A DNA stretch of 34,515 bases, from contig DASTMB010000092.1 in assembly GCA_035714365.1 (NCBI GenBank), positions 1 to 34,515 of the forward strand. The letters run 5' to 3'. Shown here piece by piece: positions 30,843 to 34,515 of the stretch. Position 1 is the stretch's first letter. Each line of letters starts with the position of its first letter. The notes beneath the pieces were generated by a model, which ran no database searches, had not been told where the DNA came from, and was given only the letters and a program-made list of their open reading frames with translations. Made by a program: the position numbers and the translations under genes. The stretch comes from Mycobacteriales bacterium (GTDB taxonomy: Bacteria > Actinomycetota > Actinomycetes > BP-191).

Positions 30843-32141
30843 GTGGCCGACGCCGTCGCGCGGTACCGCCGTGCCCTCCCGCGCCGCGTCGCGACCATCT
30901 CCGTGCACACGTCGCCGCTCGACCAGCCCGGCACCGGCGACGCCGGCGGCATGAACGTCTACGTCGTCGAGCTGTCCCGCCGGCTCGTCGCGATGGGCGT
31001 CGAGGTGGACATCTTCACGCGCACCACGAGCAGCAGCCTCGACCCGGTGGTCGAGCTGGAGCCGGGCATCGTCGTGCGCCACGTCACGGCGGGGCCGTAC
31101 GAGGGGCTCGGCAAGAACGACCTGCCCGCGCAGCTCTGCGCGTTCGCCTCCGGCGTGCTCCGCGCCGAGGCCGTGCACGAGCCCGGCTGGTACGACGTCG
31201 TCCACTCGCACTACTGGCTCTCCGGGCAGGTCGGCTGGCTCGCCAAGGAGCGGTGGCGGGTGCCGCTCGTGCACTCGTTCCACACCCTCGCGAAGGTCAA
31301 GAACGCCGCGCTGGCCGAGGGCGACGACCCCGAGCCGACCGCCCGCGAGATCGGCGAGGCGCAGGTGGTCGACGCCGCCGACCGGCTCGTCGCGTCGACC
31401 GACGACGAGGCGGCGCAGCTCGTCTCCCTCTACGGCGCCGACCCGGCGCGCGTCACGACCGTCGCGCCCGGCGTCGACCTGGAGAGGTACACGCCGGGCG
31501 ACCGCGCCGCCGCGAAGGCCATGCTCGGGCTGGCGCCGGAGGACGTGCTGCTGCTGTTCGTCGGGCGGATCCAGCCGCTCAAGGCGCCAGACGTGCTCGT
31601 GCGCGCCGCCGCCGCTCTCGTGGAGCGCGACCCCGCGCTGCGGTCGCGGCTCGTCGTCGCCGTCGTCGGCGGGCCGTCCGGCACCGGCACCCGCGACCCC
31701 GAACGCCTCGACGCGCTCGCCCGCTCCCTCGGCATCACCGACGTGGTCCGCCGCGAGCCGCCCGTCTCGCCGGAGCGCCTCGTCGCCTACTACCGCGCCG
31801 CCGAGGCCGTCGTCGTCCCGTCGTACAACGAGTCGTTCGGGCTGGTGGCCCTCGAGGCGCAGGCGTGCGGCACGCCGGTCGTCGCGGCCGCCGTCGGCGG
31901 GCTGCGTACCGCCGTCCGCGACGCCGAGAGCGGCGTCCTCGTCGCCGGCCACGACCCGCGCGACTACGCCGCCGTCCTCGACCGCCTCGTCCGCGACCCC
32001 GGCGAGCGCGCCCGCCTCTCCGCCGGCGCCGCCGCGCACGCGCAGGGCTTCGGCTGGGCCGCCACCGCCGCCGGGATCGTCGAGGTCTACCGCGAGGCGA
32101 TCGCCGACCTCGCCGCGTCCGCCCCGGCCGTCAACGAGTGA
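30843..32141 (+). CDS. mshA: D-inositol-3-phosphate glycosyltransferase (mycothiol biosynthesis)
   Basis: 432 residues of GT-B fold, family GT4. It transfers GlcNAc from UDP-GlcNAc to 1L-inositol-1-phosphate, the first step of mycothiol synthesis, in the cytosol. Signature segments typical of MshA are [20 protein letters not shown] (the GDAGGMNVY loop that contacts the acceptor and UDP), [58 protein letters not shown] and the donor-site motif [20 protein letters not shown]. Start: GTG at 30843 with GGGGGAGGTG upstream. A YbjN-type gene follows with a 4-nt overlap, the same pair as Rv0486-Rv0487 in M. tuberculosis. Confidence 0.97.
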   Translation: MADAVARYRRALPRRVATISVHTSPLDQPGTGDAGGMNVYVVELSRRLVAMGVEVDIFTRTTSSSLDPVVELEPGIVVRHVTAGPYEGLGKNDLPAQLCAFASGVLRAEAVHEPGWYDVVHSHYWLSGQVGWLAKERWRVPLVHSFHTLAKVKNAALAEGDDPEPTAREIGEAQVVDAADRLVASTDDEAAQLVSLYGADPARVTTVAPGVDLERYTPGDRAAAKAMLGLAPEDVLLLFVGRIQPLKAPDVLVRAAAALVERDPALRSRLVVAVVGGPSGTGTRDPERLDALARSLGITDVVRREPPVSPERLVAYYRAAEAVVVPSYNESFGLVALEAQACGTPVVAAAVGGLRTAVRDAESGVLVAGHDPRDYAAVLDRLVRDPGERARLSAGAAAHAQGFGWAATAAGIVEVYREAIADLAASAPAVNE

Positions 32142-32662
32142 GCGGCCTCGGCCACGTCATCGGCCGCGACCCGGCCGAGGTCGCCCGCTACGACGCGCTG
32201 GTCCGCGACGCCCTCGACGGCCTCGGCCTCGAGTACGAGCACGTCGAGACCGGCGCGTTCCTCGTCAAGCTCGCCGGGCAGCACAAGCTCGCCACCATGA
32301 CCTGGCTGGTCGTCGGCGACCACACGCTGCTCGTCGAGGCGTTCTTCCTGCGCCGCCCCGAGGGCAACCACGGCGAGACCTACGCGTTCCTCCTCCAGCG
32401 CAACGCCCGCACGTACGGCGTGCACTTCTCCTGCGACCGCCTCGGCGACGTCTACCTCGTCGGCCACGTCCCGCTCGCCTCCGTCACCGCCGAGGAGGTC
32501 GACCGGCTGCTCGGCTGCGTGCTCGAGTACAGCGACGGCTCGTTCGACGCGGCGCTGCGGCTCGGCTTCGCCGAGTCGATCCGGCGCGAGGAGGAGTGGC
32601 GCGCCAGGCAGGCCGCCGAGACCGGCGCCCCCGCCCGCCCGATCTTCGGCGGCGCCCCCTAA
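32138..32662 (+). CDS. YbjN-domain protein coupled to mshA
   Basis: 174 residues. The domain (TIR-chaperone/YbjN fold) is seen in [59 protein letters not shown] and [16 protein letters not shown], with a helical C-terminus ([15 protein letters not shown]). Function is unestablished. In actinobacteria the gene regularly follows mshA, which suggests a link to mycothiol metabolism or its regulation. The GTG start overlaps the mshA TGA (GTGA). The TAA stop overlaps the TAG of the convergent ankyrin gene through CTAA (32659-32662). Confidence 0.9.
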   Translation: MSGLGHVIGRDPAEVARYDALVRDALDGLGLEYEHVETGAFLVKLAGQHKLATMTWLVVGDHTLLVEAFFLRRPEGNHGETYAFLLQRNARTYGVHFSCDRLGDVYLVGHVPLASVTAEEVDRLLGCVLEYSDGSFDAALRLGFAESIRREEEWRARQAAETGAPARPIFGGAP

Positions 32663-33336
32663 CGCTCGGCCCCGCCGCCGCCCGCCGCCGTGCCGCCCGC
32701 CGCCGGGCCGCCCGTCGCCTCGCGCAGCCGCGCGGCCAGCGCCGCGTGCCCCGCCTCGGCCGCCAGGTCCGCCGGCGTCTGCCCGCCGTCGTTGCGCGGC
32801 GCCGGGTCGGCGCCCGCCGCGAGCAGCAGGTCCACCGCCGCCTCGTCGCCGTGCTGCGCCACCGCGTGGATCGGGGTCCACCCGCCGTGCTGCGTGGCGT
32901 TCACGTCCGCACCGGCCTCGACCAGCAGCCGGACCGTCTCCAGGTCGCCACCCGCCGCCGCGCTGTGCAACGGCCGCACCGCCGACGGGTTCGCCGCCAC
33001 CGCGTCGACCGGCGCGTCCCGGTCCAGCAGCAGCCGCACCGCCGCCGGGTGCCGGAAGAACGCCGCCAGGTGCAGCGGCGTGAACCCGTCCGCCGCCACC
33101 GCCCCCACCCCCGCGCCGCCCGCGCCACCCGGCGCCTCCGCACCGCCGCCCGCGCCACCCGGCGCCACCGCACCGCCGCCCGCCGCCCCCGCCGCGTCCA
33201 GCAGCGCACCCAGCCGCGCCACGTCCCCCACCGCCGCCGCCTCGAACACGTCCGCCGGCGCCCGCTCCGCCAGCACCGCGTCCCGCGCCGCGTCGTCACC
33301 CCGGTACACCGCGGCCAGCAGGTCCGACACCGTCAT
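32659..33336 (-). CDS. Ankyrin-repeat protein with Gly/Ala/Pro linker
   Basis: 225 residues. An N-terminal helix pair (TVSDLLAAVYRGDDAARDAV, then VFEAAAVGDVARLGALLDAA) is interrupted by a low-complexity linker of about 30 residues (GGGAVAPGGAGGGAEAPGGA). Four ankyrin repeats follow: DGFTPLHLAAFFRHPAAVRL, VRPLHSAAAGGDLETVRLLV, GGWTPIHAVAQHGDEAAVDL and GGQTPADLAAEAGHAALAAR. The tail is Gly/Ala-rich. It is a cytosolic protein-binding module with no attached enzyme domain. ATG at 33336 with GGAGG upstream. It is divergent from a MarR regulator across an operator, so MarR control is likely. Confidence 0.9.
   Translation of the reverse strand: MTVSDLLAAVYRGDDAARDAVLAERAPADVFEAAAVGDVARLGALLDAAGAAGGGAVAPGGAGGGAEAPGGAGGAGVGAVAADGFTPLHLAAFFRHPAAVRLLLDRDAPVDAVAANPSAVRPLHSAAAGGDLETVRLLVEAGADVNATQHGGWTPIHAVAQHGDEAAVDLLLAAGADPAPRNDGGQTPADLAAEAGHAALAARLREATGGPAAGGTAAGGGGAER
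33121..33180. repeat. Two tandem copies of a 30-bp unit inside the ankyrin gene linker
   Basis: 33121-33150 and 33151-33180 are identical except at the 17th base (T versus A). The unit is in frame and encodes a ten-residue Gly/Ala/Pro block, GGGAEAPGGA versus GGGAVAPGGA. This kind of repeat can change copy number by slippage without disturbing the reading frame. Confidence 0.85.
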
Positions 33337-33353
33337 CGGCGCGCCTCCGTTCA

Positions 33354-33381
33354 GATAGTTGTATGTGCTAACTAAACTATC
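33354..33381. promoter_or_regulatory. MarR operator and divergent promoter region
   Basis: Two nested inverted repeats lie between the divergent ankyrin and MarR genes: GATAGTT (33354-33360) with AACTATC (33375-33381), and TAGTT (33356-33360) with AACTA (33370-33374), 9 bp apart. The stretch is AT-rich against the genome. TAAACT (33373-33378) is a -10-like hexamer exactly six bases before the MarR ATG at 33385, so a MarR dimer bound here would cover the promoter. Confidence 0.7.
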
Positions 33382-33384
33382 GGC

Positions 33385-33825
33385 ATGGCTGCGCGCGCAA
33401 GGGCCGACGCCGAACGCGTCGCCGACCGGCTGCACTCGGCCGCGATCCACCTGCTGCGCCAGGTGCGCCGGGAGGACGTCACGACCGGGCTGTCGGCGGC
33501 GCGGCTGTCGGCGCTGTCGGTGGTGGTGTTCGGGAACATGCCGACGCTGGGACAGCTCGCCGAGGCGGAGCAGGTGTCGCCGGCGACGATCAGCCGGGTG
33601 GTGGCCGGGCTGGAGGCGGACGGGCTGGTCCGGCGGGTGCCGGTGGCCGGCGACGCGCGGTCGTACCGGCTGCGGCCGACGCCGAAGGGCACCCGGGTCA
33701 TGCACCAGGGCCGGCGCCGGCGGGTGCGGCGGCTGGCGGCCGGGCTGGCCGAGCTGCCGCCGGAGGACCTTGCCACGCTCGCGGCGGCCGTGGACGTGCT
33801 GGACCGGGTGCTCGGCCGCGGTTAG
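33385..33825 (+). CDS. MarR family transcriptional regulator
   Basis: 146 residues. Helical dimerisation ends (MAARARADAERVADRLHSAA, C-terminal LAALAAAVDVLDRVL-like helix) flank a winged helix-turn-helix: TLGQLAEAEQVSPATISRVV as HTH, and DGLVRRVPVAGDARSYRLRP as the wing with the conserved D-x-R of MarR proteins. Leaderless start: TAAACT lies six bases before ATG, and no Shine-Dalgarno is present. The overlapping inverted repeats in the 48-bp intergenic space imply autoregulation and control of the divergent ankyrin gene. The inducing ligand is unknown. The TAG stop overlaps the TAA of the anti-sigma gene through TTAG. Confidence 0.93.
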   Translation: MAARARADAERVADRLHSAAIHLLRQVRREDVTTGLSAARLSALSVVVFGNMPTLGQLAEAEQVSPATISRVVAGLEADGLVRRVPVAGDARSYRLRPTPKGTRVMHQGRRRRVRRLAAGLAELPPEDLATLAAAVDVLDRVLGRG

Positions 33826-34454
33826 CCGAGCCGGAACGCGCACCACTCGGTGTGCGCGGCGTCGGTGACCCAGACGGCGCGGACGTCGCGGTACGCGAGC
33901 GGGAGCCGGCCGCCGGCGTCGCCGCGGCCGGCGGTGAGGTGGATCGGCGTCACCGGGACGTGCCTGCCGTCGTGGGCGACCACCTCGACCAGGTAGTCGC
34001 CGTCATGGGGCCAGTCGTCGACGGTGACGAAGACGTACGCCGGGTCTCCGCCGGAGACGATGGCGGAGCCGACGCGGACGCGGGCGGTGTCGTACATCGG
34101 CCCGGCCGCCACCGGCGGGCCGCCGCGCCCGGCCCGCCCGGCGACGACGCCGCCGGCCACGAGCAGCACCGCCGCGGCGGCCACCGCCAGCGCGCGCACC
34201 CACGGCCGCACCCGCCGCCACCGCGACCGGCCGGTCCGCGCCGCCGCGGCCAGCACCCGCGCCTCGAACCCGGCCGGCGGCTCGGCCGCCGGGGCCGCCA
34301 GCCACAACGCGTCCGCGGTCCGGGCCAGCTCCTCGACGTGGAGCCGGCAGGCAGCGCAGCCGGCCAGGTGGGCGACGGCGGCGGCACGGCGTTCGCCGTC
34401 CAGCGTCCCGAGCACCAGCTCCGGCGCGGCGTCGGCGAGCTCGGCGCAGGTCAC
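33822..34454 (-). CDS. Anti-sigma factor with zinc-finger (ZAS-like) domain
   Basis: 210 residues. The N-terminal cytosolic domain has C3, then H29-x3-C33-x2-C36 (AHLAGCAACRLHVEEL), the ZAS zinc-binding pattern of anti-ECF sigma factors. One membrane helix (about residues 84-105, VRALAVAAAAVLLVAGGVVAG) is followed by an extracellular beta-rich domain (VSGGDPAYVFVTVDDWPHDG, ending EWCAFRLG). It should hold its partner sigma factor at the membrane and release it on an extracytoplasmic signal. The GTG start at 34454 overlaps the TGA of the upstream sigma gene (GTGA). This coupling is usual for sigma/anti-sigma pairs. Confidence 0.9.
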   Translation of the reverse strand: MTCAELADAAPELVLGTLDGERRAAAVAHLAGCAACRLHVEELARTADALWLAAPAAEPPAGFEARVLAAAARTGRSRWRRVRPWVRALAVAAAAVLLVAGGVVAGRAGRGGPPVAAGPMYDTARVRVGSAIVSGGDPAYVFVTVDDWPHDGDYLVEVVAHDGRHVPVTPIHLTAGRGDAGGRLPLAYRDVRAVWVTDAAHTEWCAFRLG

Positions 34455-34515
34455 GTCGGCCGCCCTTCCGCCGCGAGCGCGTCGCGCAGCTTGAGCATCG
34501 CGGCGCGGACCCGGG
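34451..34515 (-). CDS. ECF sigma-70 factor, C-terminal fragment at window edge
   Basis: Only the last 20 codons are inside the window. They read RVRAAMLKLRDALAAEGRPT. The start of this segment is the typical end of region 4.2 of ECF sigma factors (GTVKSRVxxAxxxLR pattern). The TGA at 34451-34453 overlaps the start of the anti-sigma gene. Type is inferred from this tail together with the ZAS anti-sigma neighbour. Confidence 0.75.
   Translation of the reverse strand, partial: RVRAAMLKLRDALAAEGRPT

Noticed and set aside
1-34515. CRISPR arrays, tRNA or rRNA genes, transposases, integrases, riboswitches
   Set aside because: Read for repeats, cloverleaf-like and conserved RNA patterns and for mobile-element proteins; none was seen. 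A dedicated RNA search could still find a small RNA missed by eye.

Overview
The window is a very GC-rich (about 70-75% G+C by eye), densely packed bacterial chromosome segment. mshA (mycothiol biosynthesis), a mycothiol-type maleylpyruvate isomerase homologue, a homologue of mycobacterial Rv0495c, nitrobindin and many GTG starts point to an actinobacterium. Genus cannot be fixed from sequence reading alone. No rRNA, tRNA, CRISPR, insertion sequence, phage gene or origin was recognised. About 37 genes are supported, and no gene-free stretch exceeds 300 bases.

Layout. 1-2586 (minus): PadR regulator, ABC ATPase and FtsX-like permease (cut by the left edge). 2628-5080 (minus): a methyltransferase, then a proline dehydrogenase overlapping proC. 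5135-6180 (minus): an Ntn-hydrolase-like protein translationally coupled to a 79-residue unknown protein, the best candidate here for an undescribed system. 6281-9764: a TIM-barrel isomerase-like gene, divergent from a Cys-rich Rv0495c-like gene, a membrane-anchored propeller and phosphoglycerate mutase. 9874-13849: two secreted proteins (a BNR propeller and a repeat propeller with a lectin-like tail) converging on a strong hairpin. 14044-19379: a leucine-rich-repeat protein, an unknown gene, a maleylpyruvate isomerase-like and threonine dehydratase pair, a thiol peroxidase, an unknown helical protein, a zinc-ribbon miniprotein and a small secreted Cys protein with an AT-rich promoter region.

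19450-24416 (minus) is a five-gene overlapping operon: hydroxyisobutyrate-dehydrogenase-like, FGGY kinase-like, class V aminotransferase, SDR and methyltransferase. It looks like one uncharacterised pathway. 24454-30745 holds a GNAT acetyltransferase, a secreted CocE/S15 hydrolase, a second BNR propeller, and a third BNR propeller coupled to nitrobindin. 30843-32662 is mshA with a YbjN-type gene. 32659-33825 is an ankyrin-repeat gene divergent from a MarR regulator across a clear operator. 33822-34515 is an anti-sigma factor following the end of an ECF sigma gene cut by the right edge.

Two architectural habits stand out. Several genes have a TANNNT hexamer 6 nt (or 8 nt) before the start codon, as expected for leaderless mRNAs, and twice the TAG stop of the upstream gene is the first half of that hexamer. 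Five of eight convergent gene pairs overlap by exactly the four bases that hold both stop codons. Gene content (mshA, ybjN, gpm, Rv0495c-like, TIM-barrel, proC) matches a mycobacterial neighbourhood recalled from memory, but rearranged and interrupted by secreted propeller genes.
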